From Ornithinimicrobium pekingense DSM 21552 (GTDB lineage Bacteria > Actinomycetota > Actinomycetes > Actinomycetales > Dermatophilaceae), in NCBI RefSeq assembly GCF_000421185.1, contig NZ_ATWJ01000014.1, forward strand, positions 62,001 through 126,000: a stretch of DNA of 64,000 bases. The letters run 5' to 3'. The position numbers and the translations under genes are program-made. The notes below the pieces were generated by a model. The model ran no database searches, was not told where the DNA came from, and worked only from the letters and a program-made list of their open reading frames with translations. The first letter of the stretch is position 1. Each line of letters begins with the position of its first letter. This document shows positions 49,270-58,678 of the stretch, piece after piece.

Positions 49270-50118
49270 TCAGGGCGTGAGCGTGCGCAGGGCGGTGCCC
49301 GGCACGGTCACGCCGCTGGGCACGACGCTGCCCACGAGCCGGGCCTGGTCCGCACCGTCCTCCTCCGCGTCGACGAGGCCCCCGGACGCCTCGGGCCCGG
49401 TGGCCGAGCCCCTGGGGTCAGCAGCCGCGTCCCGCGCGGCGGGGCTGTCGTGCAGCATCGTGGTGCCGAGGACCTCGCGCAGCCGGTCGGCCGAGAGCGC
49501 GCCGAGACGCAGCACGACGGGCTCCTGCCCGGTGCAGTCCACGATCGTGGAGGGCAGCCCGCCGGTGCGCGGACCGTCCTCGAGGTAGACCGAGACGGCC
49601 CCGCCGAGCTGGTCGAGCGCCTCCTGACCCGTCGTCGCCGCCGGCTGCCCGGTGACGTTGGCGCTGGTCACGGCCATCGGCCCGACCTCTGAGAGCAGGG
49701 CCAGGGCGACCTCGTCGTCGGGCATGCGCAGGGCGACCGTGCCGTTGGTCTCCCCCAGGTCCCAGTGCAGCGAGGGCTGGGCACGCACCACCACGGTGAG
49801 CGGCCCGGGCCAGAACTGGCGCATGAGGATCTTGGCGTACATCGGCACGTCCACCGCGAGCCCGTCGACCGTGCGCGGGTTGGGCACCAGCACGGGCGGG
49901 GGCATGTCGCGGCCGCGGTGCTTGGCGGCGAGCACCATCGCGACCGCGACCACGTCGAAGGCGTCCGCACCCACGCCGTAGACCGTGTCCGTGGGCAGCA
50001 CGACGACCCTGCCCTCCCGCACGGCGGTCGCGGCCCGCTCCAGCGCCGCGGGGCGGGCCTGCGGGTCGGTGCAGTCCAGCAGCCGGTCCTGCAGCGACGG
50101 CGCGGAGCCATCGGACAT
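49270..50118 (-). CDS. L-threonylcarbamoyladenylate synthase (Sua5/TsaC)
   Basis: 282 residues. Makes threonylcarbamoyl-AMP for t6A37 in ANN-reading tRNAs. VVVLPTDTVYGVGADAF, MRQFWPGPLTVV and AVTSANVTGQPAATT are the YrdC-domain motifs. After about residue 215 there is an Ala/Gly/Asp-rich tail rather than a full Sua5 domain. ATG 50118 has GAGGAGGA upstream. Confidence 0.92.
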   Translation of the reverse strand: MSDGSAPSLQDRLLDCTDPQARPAALERAATAVREGRVVVLPTDTVYGVGADAFDVVAVAMVLAAKHRGRDMPPPVLVPNPRTVDGLAVDVPMYAKILMRQFWPGPLTVVVRAQPSLHWDLGETNGTVALRMPDDEVALALLSEVGPMAVTSANVTGQPAATTGQEALDQLGGAVSVYLEDGPRTGGLPSTIVDCTGQEPVVLRLGALSADRLREVLGTTMLHDSPAARDAAADPRGSATGPEASGGLVDAEEDGADQARLVGSVVPSGVTVPGTALRTLTP

Positions 50119-50300
50119 GGGTGGTCCTCCTCGTGTGTCAGGTGCCGGCCGGACCGCCGACCGACCGGGGAACAGTCTGGCACCTCACCGCACCGGGGAC
50201 ACGGCGTGTTTGAAGTTGCGCCTGGGGCCGCGGTTCGCAAGAGTGCTGCCATGCCGTAGGCGCAGATCGCGTCTTCGTCTACAGAAGGAGTGTGGAATCT
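50119..50300. promoter_or_regulatory. Divergent promoter region, tsaC and small membrane protein
   Basis: On the plus strand TTCGCA-17 nt-TAGGCG (near 50236-50264) is a candidate promoter for the 24-codon gene. On the minus strand CAGACT precedes the tsaC leader. No repeat or RNA gene is seen in the stretch. Confidence 0.35.
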
Positions 50301-50375
50301 ATGCGCGGAAGCGGACTGATCTGGACGATCGTGGGCATCCTGCTCATCATCGCCCTGCTGATCTTCATCTTCTGA
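50301..50375 (+). CDS. 24-residue hydrophobic membrane peptide
   Basis: ATG 50301 is preceded by AGAAGGAG at suitable spacing. The product starts MRGSGLIWTIVGILLII and ends ALLIFIF, one membrane helix with a positively charged N-terminus. A promoter-like pair lies upstream and a GC-rich hairpin downstream, so it is a complete transcription unit in a gap between divergent-convergent housekeeping genes. Similar tiny hydrophobic proteins occur in actinobacteria; function unknown. Confidence 0.7.
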   Translation: MRGSGLIWTIVGILLIIALLIFIF

Positions 50376-50399
50376 GGTCGATCGAACCTCCTGACACAG

Positions 50400-50434
50400 C
50401 ACCGCCCCGGCCGCCGCACGGCGCCGGGGCGGTG
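50400..50434. terminator. Bidirectional hairpin between small peptide gene and prmC
   Basis: CACCGCCCCGGC (50400-50411) pairs perfectly with GCCGGGGCGGTG (50423-50434). It lies 25 bp past the peptide stop and 12 bp past the prmC stop, serving both strands. Confidence 0.7.
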
Positions 50435-50445
50435 TTCGTGCGTGC

Positions 50446-51300
50446 TCAGCTGCGGACGGCCCGCGTCACGCGGGGCTTGCCCGCCAGGTCGCGGTGGTCG
50501 GCCACCTCGCGCCACACGCCCTGGGCCCGCAGCGCCCGCGGCAGCTCCTCCCCCTGCACGTCGGCGTGCTCCATGAGCAGCACGCCGCCCGGGCGCAGCA
50601 GCAGCCCGGCACGCTCCGCCACCTCCAGCGGCACCCGCAACCCGTCCTCGCCGCCGCCGTAGAGCGCCAGCTGCGGGTCGTGCTCGCGCACCTCGACGTC
50701 GACCGGCACGGCGTCCGCCGGGATGTAGGGCGGGTTGCTCGTGACCACGTCCACCCGACCGGCCAGGTCGCCGAACGCCTCCTGGGCCCTCCCCTGCCGC
50801 AGGTCGACGGCGAGGCCCGTCGCCTCGACGTTGGCGACGGCATACCGGTGCGCCTCGACAGAGAGCTCCACGGCGCCCACGACGGCGTCGGGGCGGGCGT
50901 GCGCGAGGGCCAGGGCGATGGCCCCGCTGCCGGTGCACAGGTCGACCACGGTCGGCCGGTCCAGGCCGTCGAGGGCCTGCAGCGCCAGGTCGACCAGCAC
51001 CTCCGTCTCGGGGCGGGGCACGAAGACACCTGGCCCCACCACGAGCTCGAGGCCGGCGAAGTGCGCCGACCCCGTCAGGTGCTGCAGCGGCACGCGGGAG
51101 CGACGCCGCTCGACCAGCTGCAGGTATGCCGTGCGCGTCGCCTCGGGCAGGTCCTCGCCCAGGATCCGCGCCCGCCGCACGTCGGCGAGGTCGCGCCCGG
51201 TCACGTGGGCCAGCAGCAGCTCGGCGTCCACGGCGGGGCTGGGCACCCCCGCCTCGGCGAGCGCCGTCGTCGCGGTGCGCAGCAGCCGGTCGAGCCTCAC
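50446..51300 (-). CDS. prmC: Release factor glutamine methyltransferase
   Basis: 284 residues. N5-methylates the Gln of the GGQ motif in release factors. SAM site [16 protein letters not shown], catalytic SNPPYIP, and [15 protein letters not shown] are diagnostic. GTG 51300 overlaps the prfA stop by 4 bp (GTGA), coupling the enzyme to its substrate gene. Confidence 0.95.
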   Translation of the reverse strand: MRLDRLLRTATTALAEAGVPSPAVDAELLLAHVTGRDLADVRRARILGEDLPEATRTAYLQLVERRRSRVPLQHLTGSAHFAGLELVVGPGVFVPRPETEVLVDLALQALDGLDRPTVVDLCTGSGAIALALAHARPDAVVGAVELSVEAHRYAVANVEATGLAVDLRQGRAQEAFGDLAGRVDVVTSNPPYIPADAVPVDVEVREHDPQLALYGGGEDGLRVPLEVAERAGLLLRPGGVLLMEHADVQGEELPRALRAQGVWREVADHRDLAGKPRVTRAVRS

Positions 51301-52388
51301 GCGTCGTCGAGCCCGGCGAGGCGGGCCGCCTCGTCGGCGTCGACGGCCGACTGCAGGACCGGGTCCAGGTCGCCGTCGAGCACCTGGTCGAGGTTGTAGG
51401 CCTTGAACCCGGTGCGGTGGTCGGCGATGCGGTTCTCGGGGAAGTTGTAGGTGCGGATCCGCTCGCTGCGGTCGACCGTGCGGACCTGGCTGCGGCGCTG
51501 CTCGCTGGCGGCGGCCTCCGCCTCCTCCACGGCGATCTGGTGCAGCCGCGCGCGCAGGACGCGCAGGGCCGACTCCTTGTTCTGCAGCTGGGACTTCTCG
51601 TTCTGGCAGGAGACGACCAGACCGGTCGGCAGGTGGGTGATCCGCACGGCCGAGTCCGTGGTGTTCACCGACTGGCCGCCGGGGCCGGAGGAGCGGAAGA
51701 CGTCGATCTTCAGGTCGTTGGCGTCCAGCTCGACCTCGGCGGGGTCGTCGATGTCCGGCATCACGAGCACGCCCGCCGCCGAGGTGTGGATGCGCCCCTG
51801 GCTCTCGGTGACGGGGACCCGCTGCACGCGGTGGACGCCACCCTCGTACTTCAGGCGGGCCCACGGCGCCTCACCGGGTGCCGGGGTGCCGGTCGCCTGG
51901 ATCGACACCCGGGCGTCCTTGTAGCCGCCCAGGTCCGAGGGGGTGCCGTCGAGGACCTCGGTACGCCACCCGCGGCGCTCGGCGTAGCGCAGGTACATGC
52001 GCAGCAGGTCGCCGGCGAACAGCGCGGACTCCTCACCGCCCTCGCCCGCCTTGACCTCGAGGATCACGTCGCGGTCGTCGTCGGGGTCGCGGGGCACCAG
52101 CTGGCGTCGCAACACCTCCGCGGCCTCCTTCTCGGCGACCTGCAGCCCCGGCACCTCCTCGGCGAAGGACACGTCGTCGGCGGACAGCTCGCGGGCGGTG
52201 GCGAGGTCGTCGGCGGCGCGCTCCCAGGCCCGGTATGCCGCCACGGTGGGCGAGAGCGCGGCATACCTCTTGTTGAGCCGGCGCAGCGCGGTCGGGTCTG
52301 CGTGGACGGCCGGGTCGGCGAGCTGCTGCTCGATCTCCGCGTGCTCGGTCAGGAGCGGGAGGGCGGAGCCGAAGGGCGAGCTGGACAC
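51297..52388 (-). CDS. prfA: Peptide chain release factor 1
   Basis: 363 residues. GGQ motif in [41 protein letters not shown]; the stop-codon anticodon loop region reads [18 protein letters not shown] 52388 has AAAAGAGG upstream. Within the gene a GGTATGCCGC/GCGGCATACC inverted pair occurs (52229-52266), likely a product of the general over-use of that word. Confidence 0.95.
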   Translation of the reverse strand: MSSSPFGSALPLLTEHAEIEQQLADPAVHADPTALRRLNKRYAALSPTVAAYRAWERAADDLATARELSADDVSFAEEVPGLQVAEKEAAEVLRRQLVPRDPDDDRDVILEVKAGEGGEESALFAGDLLRMYLRYAERRGWRTEVLDGTPSDLGGYKDARVSIQATGTPAPGEAPWARLKYEGGVHRVQRVPVTESQGRIHTSAAGVLVMPDIDDPAEVELDANDLKIDVFRSSGPGGQSVNTTDSAVRITHLPTGLVVSCQNEKSQLQNKESALRVLRARLHQIAVEEAEAAASEQRRSQVRTVDRSERIRTYNFPENRIADHRTGFKAYNLDQVLDGDLDPVLQSAVDADEAARLAGLDDA

Positions 52389-52444
52389 GCCATACCTCTT
52401 TTCACTGGTGGGCCGGGAGGCGCGGTGCCGCTGGGAACGGCGAA

Positions 52445-52479
52445 CGCCGGCCCCGTGACGTGGTGTCACGGGACCGGCG
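52445..52479 (-). terminator. Hairpin after rpmE
   Basis: CGCCGGCCCCGTGAC (52445-52459) pairs with GTCACGGGACCGGCG (52465-52479) with one mismatch and a 5-nt loop, 9 bp past the rpmE stop. Confidence 0.65.
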
Positions 52480-52488
52480 TGGGAAGCC

Positions 52489-52704
52489 CTACTTGCCGGC
52501 CTTCTTGCCGTAGCGCTCCTGGAAGCGGGCCACGCGGCCACCGGTGTCCAGGATCTTCTGCTTGCCCGTGTAGAACGGGTGGCAGTTGGAGCACACGTCG
52601 GCGCTGATCTTGCCCGACGTCGAGGTGCTGCGGGTGGTGAACGAGGCACCGCAGGTGCACGTCACCTGGGTCTCGACGTACTCGGGGTGGATGTCCTTCT
52701 TCAT
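52489..52704 (-). CDS. rpmE: Ribosomal protein bL31, zinc-binding form
   Basis: 71 residues: [20 protein letters not shown] and [15 protein letters not shown]. Cysteines in TCTC and CSNC form the zinc site of the C+ type. ATG 52704 has AGGAGAG upstream; the frame is open upstream but without homology. Conserved between rho and prfA. Confidence 0.95.
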   Translation of the reverse strand: MKKDIHPEYVETQVTCTCGASFTTRSTSTSGKISADVCSNCHPFYTGKQKILDTGGRVARFQERYGKKAGK

Positions 52705-52839
52705 GTCTCTCCTAGGGTGGTGGTTCCTCCGGGTCGGCTGCGCTGGGTGCGCGCCGTGAACCGGTAGGCCAACTGGCACATTCTGCCAAACCGTGGGCGG
52801 GGCGGCAAAATTCCGCCGGCCCCGCTCCGGCCCGTCAGC

Positions 52840-54963
52840 TCAGTCCTCGTCGTCGAGCCGGACCGAGGAGGTCTGCTGGACCTGGGTCAGGAACTCGTAG
52901 TTGTGGCGGGTCTTCTTGAGCCGGTCGATGAGCAGCTCGATGCCCTGGGTCTGGTCGAGCGCGGACAGCACCCGGCGCAGCTTCCACATGATCTTCAGCT
53001 CGTCGCCGCCCATGAGGATCTCCTCGCGGCGGGTGCCGGAGGCGTTGACGTCGACGGCGGGGAAGGTGCGCCGGTCGGCGAGCTGGCGCGAGAGGCGCAG
53101 CTCCATGTTGCCGGTGCCCTTGAACTCCTCGAAGATCACCTCGTCCATCTTGGAGCCGGTCTCGACCAGCGCCGTGGCGAGGATCGTCAGCGAGCCGCCG
53201 TTCTCGATGTTGCGGGCGGCGCCGAAGAACTTCTTCGGCGGGTAGAGCGCCGAGGAGTCCACACCGCCGGAGAGGATGCGGCCCGAGGCGGGGGCGGCGA
53301 GGTTGTAGGCACGGCCCAGGCGGGTGATGCCGTCGAGCAGCACCACGACGTCCTGGCCCAGCTCGACCAGGCGCTTGGCCCGCTCGATGGCCAGCTCGGC
53401 GACGATCGTGTGGTCGGTCGCGGGGCGGTCGAAGGTGGAGGCGATGACCTCACCCTTGACGCTGCGCTGGAAGTCGGTGACCTCCTCCGGACGCTCGTCC
53501 ACCAGGACGATCATCAGGTGCACCTCGGGGTTGTTCTCGGTGATCGCGTTGGCGATGGCCTGCATGATCATCGTCTTGCCCGCCTTGGGCGGGGAGACGA
53601 TGAGCCCACGCTGGCCCTTGCCGATCGGGGCGACCAGGTCGATGACCCGGGTGGTGAGGTTCTTCTGCTCGGTCTCCAGGCGCAGCCGCTCCTGGGGGTA
53701 GAGCGGGGTGAGCCGGGTGAAGTCCGGACGGCTCCGGCTCTGCTCCGGGCTCTGGCCGTTGACGCTGTCCAGGCGCACCAGGGCGCTGAACTTGCCCCGG
53801 TCGCGCTTGTTGCCGGTCGAGGAGATCGTGTGCTGGTTCTGCCCGTCCTCCTCCGGCGCCTTGATGACACCGGTGACGGCGTCCCCCTTGCGCAGGCCGG
53901 CCTTGCGCACCATGTTCATCGGGACGTAGACGTCCGTAGGCCCGGGCAGGTAGCCCGTGGTGCGGATGAAGGCGTAGCTGTCCAGGAGGTCGAGCACGCC
54001 GCCGACGGGGACGAGCACGTCCTCGTCGGTGTAGCCCTCCTCGTCCTCGCGCTGGGGGCCGCCCTGGCCCTGGCCGCCGCCCTGCGGGGCGCCGGTGCGT
54101 CCGCGCTTGCGGTCGCGGCCGCGCTGACGGCTGCGGCGGCGACGACCGCGGCCGTCGCCGTCCTCGTCGTCGTAGCCGCCATGGCCGCCGTCGTCCTGGC
54201 GGCCGCCCTGCTGCCGGTCGTCCTGCTGCCGGTTGCCATGCTGACGCTCGCCCTGCTGCCGGTTGCCCTGCTGACGCTCGCCCTGCTGACGCTCGCCCTG
54301 CTGACGCTCGCCCTGCTGACGGTCGCCCTGCTGGCGGTCGTCCTCACGGTCCGGCCGGCGCTCGTCCTGCTGGCGGTTGCCCTGCTGACGGTCCGGCTGG
54401 TCACTGCGACGGTCCTGTTGCCGGCGGTCCTGGGCCTCCTGCTGACCGCCCCGGCTGTCTCCCGCCTCGCGGTCCTCACCGCTGCGGGGGGCACCGGCGT
54501 GCGACCCGGCGCGGCGGGTCCGGCGGCCGGAGCTGCGCCCCTCGCGCTCGGCCTGGGCGCGGTCGAGGGCGGCCTGCAGGCCGTCCGCCGCGTCCGGCCC
54601 GGACGCGGCGGCCTCGGTGCGCTGGGCGTCACGTGCGGGGGTGCGGCCGTCGGCCGGGGTCTCGGTGGCAGCGGCGTCGCCCCTGCGCCCGTCGGCGGGC
54701 GCAGCGCTGCTGCTGGTCTCTGCGCGCTCGACGCTGCGGCTCTCGGAGGCGCGGCCCGCGGCACCCCGGGCGGCGGGCCGGTCCGCGGCGGCCGCGCCGG
54801 CGGCTCCTCCTCGACGCTCACGGATGGCGGAGACGAGGTCGGCCTTGCGCATCTTCGCGTCGACGGCGATGCCCATGCTCCCGGCCAGCTGCTGGAGCTC
54901 GGCGAGGCGGAGGGTGCTGAGCGAGCCGGTCTTGGTCGCTGCAGACTGGGTGGTCTCGGTCAC
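52840..54963 (-). CDS. rho: Transcription termination factor Rho with long disordered insert
   Basis: 707 residues. An N-terminal Rho_N helical domain (about 12-52) is followed by about 270 residues of low-complexity sequence rich in Arg, Gln, Asp and Gly, containing tandem [10 protein letters not shown] pentads. The RNA-binding CSD ([20 protein letters not shown]) and ATPase ([31 protein letters not shown]) are intact. Long Rho inserts are usual in actinobacteria. GTG 54963 has GGAAGGA upstream; a TATGTT -10 suggests a ~213-nt leader, where Rho autoregulation is plausible. Confidence 0.96.
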   Translation of the reverse strand: MTETTQSAATKTGSLSTLRLAELQQLAGSMGIAVDAKMRKADLVSAIRERRGGAAGAAAADRPAARGAAGRASESRSVERAETSSSAAPADGRRGDAAATETPADGRTPARDAQRTEAAASGPDAADGLQAALDRAQAEREGRSSGRRTRRAGSHAGAPRSGEDREAGDSRGGQQEAQDRRQQDRRSDQPDRQQGNRQQDERRPDREDDRQQGDRQQGERQQGERQQGERQQGNRQQGERQHGNRQQDDRQQGGRQDDGGHGGYDDEDGDGRGRRRRSRQRGRDRKRGRTGAPQGGGQGQGGPQREDEEGYTDEDVLVPVGGVLDLLDSYAFIRTTGYLPGPTDVYVPMNMVRKAGLRKGDAVTGVIKAPEEDGQNQHTISSTGNKRDRGKFSALVRLDSVNGQSPEQSRSRPDFTRLTPLYPQERLRLETEQKNLTTRVIDLVAPIGKGQRGLIVSPPKAGKTMIMQAIANAITENNPEVHLMIVLVDERPEEVTDFQRSVKGEVIASTFDRPATDHTIVAELAIERAKRLVELGQDVVVLLDGITRLGRAYNLAAPASGRILSGGVDSSALYPPKKFFGAARNIENGGSLTILATALVETGSKMDEVIFEEFKGTGNMELRLSRQLADRRTFPAVDVNASGTRREEILMGGDELKIMWKLRRVLSALDQTQGIELLIDRLKKTRHNYEFLTQVQQTSSVRLDDED
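54205..54350 (-). repeat. 15-bp coding tandem repeat in rho
   Basis: Units encoding [10 protein letters not shown] or QQGDR recur about nine times, with the 15-bp DNA unit CTGCTGACGCTCGCC repeated almost perfectly on the plus strand. Copy number could vary between strains without a frameshift. Confidence 0.85.
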
Positions 54964-55267
54964 GTGGTTTGTCCTTCCCCCTCAACCGGGCCTGCGGCCC
55001 GGTGCGCGGGGTTCTCGGGTGATGGTCCGGTGCCGTGGAGGCGACCGGACGGATACGTGCCACGGACGGACAGGCTCGACGGCCGGCACAGAAACGGGAC
55101 GTCGGGTTGGACGCCGGTCCGTGGGGTGGGATTGCTCCGGAGCCGACCGGACGAGCGGCCGCCCATGCTCACGGGGCGATCCCAACATAACACGGTGCAG
55201 GTGTCGCACCCCACCCCGGCGCGCCCGTCCTGACCTCGTGTCCTGCCCCCGGCCGGGGGCGCCGGCG
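54964..55267. promoter_or_regulatory. rho leader and promoter region
   Basis: 304 bp between hom and rho. TATGTT on the minus strand at 55184-55189 is the best -10, giving a leader of about 213 nt. The 3' part near 55200-55267 is the hom downstream region. thrC and thrB, expected here in many actinobacteria, are absent. No other gene is seen. Confidence 0.5.
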
Positions 55268-56275
55268 CTACCGGCCGCGGGCGGCCCGCACGATGTCGCC
55301 GAGCACCGCGGAGGCGGTCGCGTCGCCGCCGGCGCCGGCTCCCTGCAGACGCAGCGAGCCGGCCGAGCGGGCCTCCACGATGAGGACGTTGGTGCCCTCC
55401 CGGGCCTGCGCCAGCGGGTCGTCCTGAGGCAGCGCCACGGGGCGCACCGCCACCTCGACGCGGTCGCCGCCCCCCGCGGCCGAGCGCCACGCCGAGGCCA
55501 CGAGCTTGATGACGCTCCCGTGGGCGGCGGCCTGCTCGAAGTCCGCGTCGGTCAGGCCGGTGATGCCCTGGCGCTGCACGTCCTCCATCGACACCGGCAG
55601 GTCCCAGGCGGTGCGGGCCAGGATGACGATCTTGGCGGCGGCGTCGAGCCCCTCCAGGTCCTCGGTGGGGTCCGCCTCCAGGTAGCCGAGCTCCCCGGCC
55701 TGACGCACCGCCTCCTCGAACGGCACGCCCTTGCGCGCGACCAGGTCCAGGACGTAGTTGGTGGAGCCGTTGACGATCCCCGAGATCGAGGCGATCTCGT
55801 CACCCGCCAGGCTCTCGCCCACGACCGCCATGACCGGGACGGCGGCCATGACGGCCGCCTCGTAGTGCAGCCCCGCACCGTGCTCGTCGGCGACGGCCTG
55901 CAGCTGCGGTCCCTGCTGGGCGATCAGCTGCTTGTTGGCGGTGACGACCGGGACCCCGCGACGCAGCGCCCGCTCGATCAGCCCGCGGGCGGGCTCCAGC
56001 CCGCCCATGACCTCCACGACGAGGTCGGCCCGCTCCACCAGGCCCTCGACGTCGTCGGTGAGCAGCGCCGGGTCGACACCGTCGCGCACCCGGCCGGTGT
56101 CCCGGACCGCCACGCCGGCCAGCTCCAGGGGCCGACCCGCCCGGGCCGCCAGGAGCTCGGCGCGCTCCCCCAGCAGCCTGGCCACGGACGCCCCCACCGT
56201 GCCGGCGCCGAGCAGCGCGACACGCAGCGCTGCGGGGTCGGAGGAGGGCGTGGGTGCGGACGTCGGCATCGTCAT
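55268..56275 (-). CDS. hom: Homoserine dehydrogenase lacking the ACT domain
   Basis: 335 residues against ~430-445 for typical actinobacterial Hom. NAD(P) site LLGAGTVGASVA, VVTANKQLI, SISGIVNGSTNYVL, and catalytic Asp/Lys in EADPTEDLEGLDAAAKIVILA are complete; the protein ends soon after (ATASAVLGDIVRAARGR) without the C-terminal ACT regulatory domain. Feedback control by threonine may therefore be lost or carried elsewhere. ATG 56275 was chosen as family N-terminus. Confidence 0.93.
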   Translation of the reverse strand: MTMPTSAPTPSSDPAALRVALLGAGTVGASVARLLGERAELLAARAGRPLELAGVAVRDTGRVRDGVDPALLTDDVEGLVERADLVVEVMGGLEPARGLIERALRRGVPVVTANKQLIAQQGPQLQAVADEHGAGLHYEAAVMAAVPVMAVVGESLAGDEIASISGIVNGSTNYVLDLVARKGVPFEEAVRQAGELGYLEADPTEDLEGLDAAAKIVILARTAWDLPVSMEDVQRQGITGLTDADFEQAAAHGSVIKLVASAWRSAAGGGDRVEVAVRPVALPQDDPLAQAREGTNVLIVEARSAGSLRLQGAGAGGDATASAVLGDIVRAARGR

Positions 56276-56376
56276 GGCGTGCTCCAGACGGTCGGGTGCG
56301 TGGGTCGTGGTGTGCGTGGGGTTCGGCGCGTCGTCGGGGAGCCGCGCGCCGCGGCGCCCCGTGGACGGACGGGTCG

Positions 56377-58026
56377 TCACATGCGCTCGGGGGCCGAGAC
56401 CCCAAGCAGGTGCAGACCGTTGGCGAGCACCTGGCGGGTGGCGTCGTTGAGCCACAGCCGGGTGCGGTGCAGGTCGGTGATCTCCTCGTCGGCGGTGGTC
56501 GGGCGGACCCGGCACTCGTCGTACCACTTGTGGAAGCGGCCCGCGAGCTCCTCGAGGTACCGGGCCACCCGGTGCGGCTCCCTGAGCTGGGCAGCCTGCG
56601 CGACGACCCGCGGGAAGTCGCCCAGGGCGGCCAGCAGGGCCGCCTCGGTCTCGTGCTGCAGCAGCGAGGGGTCGAAGCCGTCCTCGCGGCTCACCCCGTC
56701 CTCGCCGGCGAGGCGGGCGACGTTGCAGGTGCGGGCGTGGGCGTACTGGACGTAGAAGACCGGGTTGTCGTTGGAGCGCTTGCGCAGCTCCTCGCCGTCC
56801 AGGTCCAGGGGGGTGTCGGCCGGGAAGCGGGCCAGGGAGTAGCGGACGGGGTCGGTGCCGATCCACTCGATGAGGTCGGAGAGGAAGACGGCGTTGCCGC
56901 GCCGCTTGCCCATGCGCTCGCCGCTGATGTTGATCAGCTGGCCGATGAGCACCTCGATGTTCTTCTCGGGGTCGTCGCCCGCGCAGGCCGCGATCGCCTT
57001 GAGCCGCCCCACGTAGCCGTGGTGGTCGGCACCGAGCATGTAGATCTTCTCGGGGAAGCCGCGGTCCTTCTTGTCCAGGTAGTAGGCGGCGTCGGCGGCG
57101 AAGTAGGTGGGCTCGCCGTTGGCGCGGATGAGCACGCGGTCCTTGTCGTCGCCGAAGTCGGTGGTGCGCAGCCAGACGGCGCCGTCCTGGTCGAAGACGT
57201 GGCCCTGCTCGCGCAGCCGGGCGACCGCCTCCTCCACCTTGCCGCCCCGGTGCAGCGTCGACTCCGGCAGCCACACGTCGAACTCCACGTTGAAGTCGGT
57301 CAGGATGCCGCGGATCTGCTCGAGCATCCACGCGTAGCCCAGCTCGCGCGTCACCGCGAGGCGCTCGCTCTCGGGCAGCTCGAGGACGTCGGGGCGCTCT
57401 GCGAGCAGCCGCTCCGCCAGGGGTATGACGTACTCGCCCGGGTAGCCGCCCTCGGGGATGTCGTCCCCGGTCGCCCGGGCCAGGATCGAGGCGGCGAACT
57501 TGCCCATCTGTGCGCCGTGGTCGTTGATGTAGTGCTCGGTGGTCACGTCGGCGCCGCTGGCGCGCAGCAGCCGGCCGAGGGCGTCGCCCAGGGCGGCCCA
57601 GCGGGTGTGGCCGATGTGCGGCGGGCCGGTGGGGTTGGCGGAGACGAACTCGAGGTTGACCACGTGCCCGGCCAGCGCGTCGTTGGTGCCGTAGCGCTCG
57701 CCCCCCTCGACGATCGTGCGCGCCAGCTCCCCGGCCGACGCGGCGTCGAGGGTGATGTTGAGGAACCCGGGCCCGGCCACGTCCACCGCGGCGACGCCGG
57801 GGACCTTCCCCAGGCGGGCGGCGAGCTCCTCGGCCAGCTGCCGTGGCGGCATACCTGCGCCCTTGGCCAGCTGGAGGGCGACGTTGGTCGACCAGTCGCC
57901 GTGCTCGCGGATGCGCGGACGCTCCACCCGGACCGCGCCGCGGGCGGGCACCTCCAGCGCGAGGCCGTCGGAGGCGGCCTCGGTCAGGAGTGCGTGGATG
58001 GCGTCGGCGAGCTGCTCGGGGGTCAC
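56377..58026 (-). CDS. argS: Arginyl-tRNA synthetase
   Basis: 549 residues. Class I motifs PTGPPHIGHTRW (HIGH) and ERMGKRRGN (KMSKS position), and the DALR anticodon domain with RVARYLEELAGRFHKWYDECRV. GTG 58026 lies 7 nt after TAGACT, implying a leaderless mRNA. Next to the tRNA-Arg gene, as in mycobacteria; lysA, usually between argS and hom, is missing. Confidence 0.96.
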   Translation of the reverse strand: MTPEQLADAIHALLTEAASDGLALEVPARGAVRVERPRIREHGDWSTNVALQLAKGAGMPPRQLAEELAARLGKVPGVAAVDVAGPGFLNITLDAASAGELARTIVEGGERYGTNDALAGHVVNLEFVSANPTGPPHIGHTRWAALGDALGRLLRASGADVTTEHYINDHGAQMGKFAASILARATGDDIPEGGYPGEYVIPLAERLLAERPDVLELPESERLAVTRELGYAWMLEQIRGILTDFNVEFDVWLPESTLHRGGKVEEAVARLREQGHVFDQDGAVWLRTTDFGDDKDRVLIRANGEPTYFAADAAYYLDKKDRGFPEKIYMLGADHHGYVGRLKAIAACAGDDPEKNIEVLIGQLINISGERMGKRRGNAVFLSDLIEWIGTDPVRYSLARFPADTPLDLDGEELRKRSNDNPVFYVQYAHARTCNVARLAGEDGVSREDGFDPSLLQHETEAALLAALGDFPRVVAQAAQLREPHRVARYLEELAGRFHKWYDECRVRPTTADEEITDLHRTRLWLNDATRQVLANGLHLLGVSAPERM

Positions 58027-58033
58027 CCCGGCA

Positions 58034-58039
58034 AGTCTA
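58034..58039 (-). promoter_or_regulatory. -10 element of argS, leaderless
   Basis: TAGACT on the minus strand, 7 nt before GTG 58026. Confidence 0.55.
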
Positions 58040-58096
58040 GATGCGCCCCGGCGCGGCCCCGACCACGGGCGTTCGGAGCGGGGGCCTGCACGCTGC

Positions 58097-58102
58097 TACA
58101 GT
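58097..58102 (+). promoter_or_regulatory. -10 element of tRNA-Arg
   Basis: TACAGT, 12 bp before the mature 5' end; TTCGGA about 19 bp upstream is a weak -35. Confidence 0.5.
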
Positions 58103-58113
58103 GTGTCGCTGTT

Positions 58114-58185
58114 GCCCCCGTAGCTCAGGGGATAGAGCACCGCCCTCCGGAGGCGGGAGCGCAGGTTCGAATCCTGCCGGGGGCG
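58114..58185 (+). tRNA. tRNA-Arg (anticodon CCG)
   Basis: Full cloverleaf by hand: acceptor GCCCCCG with CGGGGGC and discriminator G, D arm GCTC/GAGC, anticodon stem CCGCC/GGCGG with loop CTCCGGA (anticodon CCG at 58147-58149), T arm GCAGG/CCTGC with loop TTCGAAT. The CCA end is not encoded. It reads CGG, a common codon in this GC-rich genome. Confidence 0.97.
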
Positions 58186-58194
58186 CAACGGGCA

Positions 58195-58232
58195 AGAGGC
58201 CGCTGACCTGGGAGGACCGGTCGGCGGCCTCT
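58195..58232 (+). terminator. Hairpin after tRNA-Arg
   Basis: AGAGGCCGC (58195-58203) and GCGGCCTCT (58224-58232) are perfectly complementary around a 20-nt loop. Confidence 0.6.
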
Positions 58233-58275
58233 CGCGTCGCCGGGTACGGCGAGCGCCGGGCCCCGGGGCCGCCCG

Positions 58276-58563
58276 TCAGGTCAGGGGTGGGGCCAGCCGC
58301 GACCGCAGGCCGCCGTGGAGCCGTCGCTGCAGGCGCAGCTCGTCCCGCAGCCGGGGCGGGACCGGCAGGTGCCGTGCCGTGAGCTCACGGGCGAGGGACT
58401 CCATCGCCACCAGCAGCGAGCCCTGGGCGTCGCGCAGGTCCTGCCAGACCACCGGCGCCGTCCGCAGGCCGTTCACGGCCTCGCGGGCCAGGTGGATGTC
58501 CGCCGCAAGATCGTTCAGACTCCTGGGGGGGGCACCGGGCAGGTCCGTCGAGCTGCGCTCCAT
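58276..58563 (-). CDS. Conserved small helical protein, unknown function
   Basis: 95 residues, largely helical and Leu/Arg-rich (LNDLAADIHLAREAVNGL; LLVAMESLARELTARHLPVPPRLRDEL). No domain is recognised. ATG 58563 has GGAGCGGAG upstream, and TAGGGT (58618-58623) gives a leader of about 48 nt that contains a CGTCCGGC/GCCGGACG hairpin. Confidence 0.65.
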   Translation of the reverse strand: MERSSTDLPGAPPRSLNDLAADIHLAREAVNGLRTAPVVWQDLRDAQGSLLVAMESLARELTARHLPVPPRLRDELRLQRRLHGGLRSRLAPPLT

Positions 58564-58666
58564 CGGGCACGACTCCGCTCCGTTGCCGGCGTCCGGCGGA
58601 AGGCCGGACGTGCTCCGACCCTACTCCTGCCCGGGAGTGCGCCGCGAGCCGTCGGCCGCGACGGCA

Positions 58667-58672
58667 TACCGT
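58667..58672 (+). promoter_or_regulatory. -10 element of aldehyde dehydrogenase gene, leaderless
   Basis: TACCGT, embedded in GGCATACC, 6 nt before ATG 58679. Confidence 0.55.
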
Positions 58673-58678
58673 GTGCTC

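Noticed and set aside
52229-52266. Inverted repeat GGTATGCCGC/GCGGCATACC inside prfA as a regulatory structure
   Set aside because: It lies in well-conserved coding sequence and is explained by the general over-use of the GGTATG word.
54205-54350. Open frame on the plus strand across the rho repeats (Leu/Val/Ala-rich, 776 codons)
   Set aside because: It is the complement of the QQGER repeats and has no membrane-protein or other homology beyond composition.
58590-58611. CGTCCGGC/GCCGGACG hairpin as a terminator
   Set aside because: It lies in the leader of the minus-strand small gene between divergent genes, where no transcript needs to end; a leader structure is more likely.
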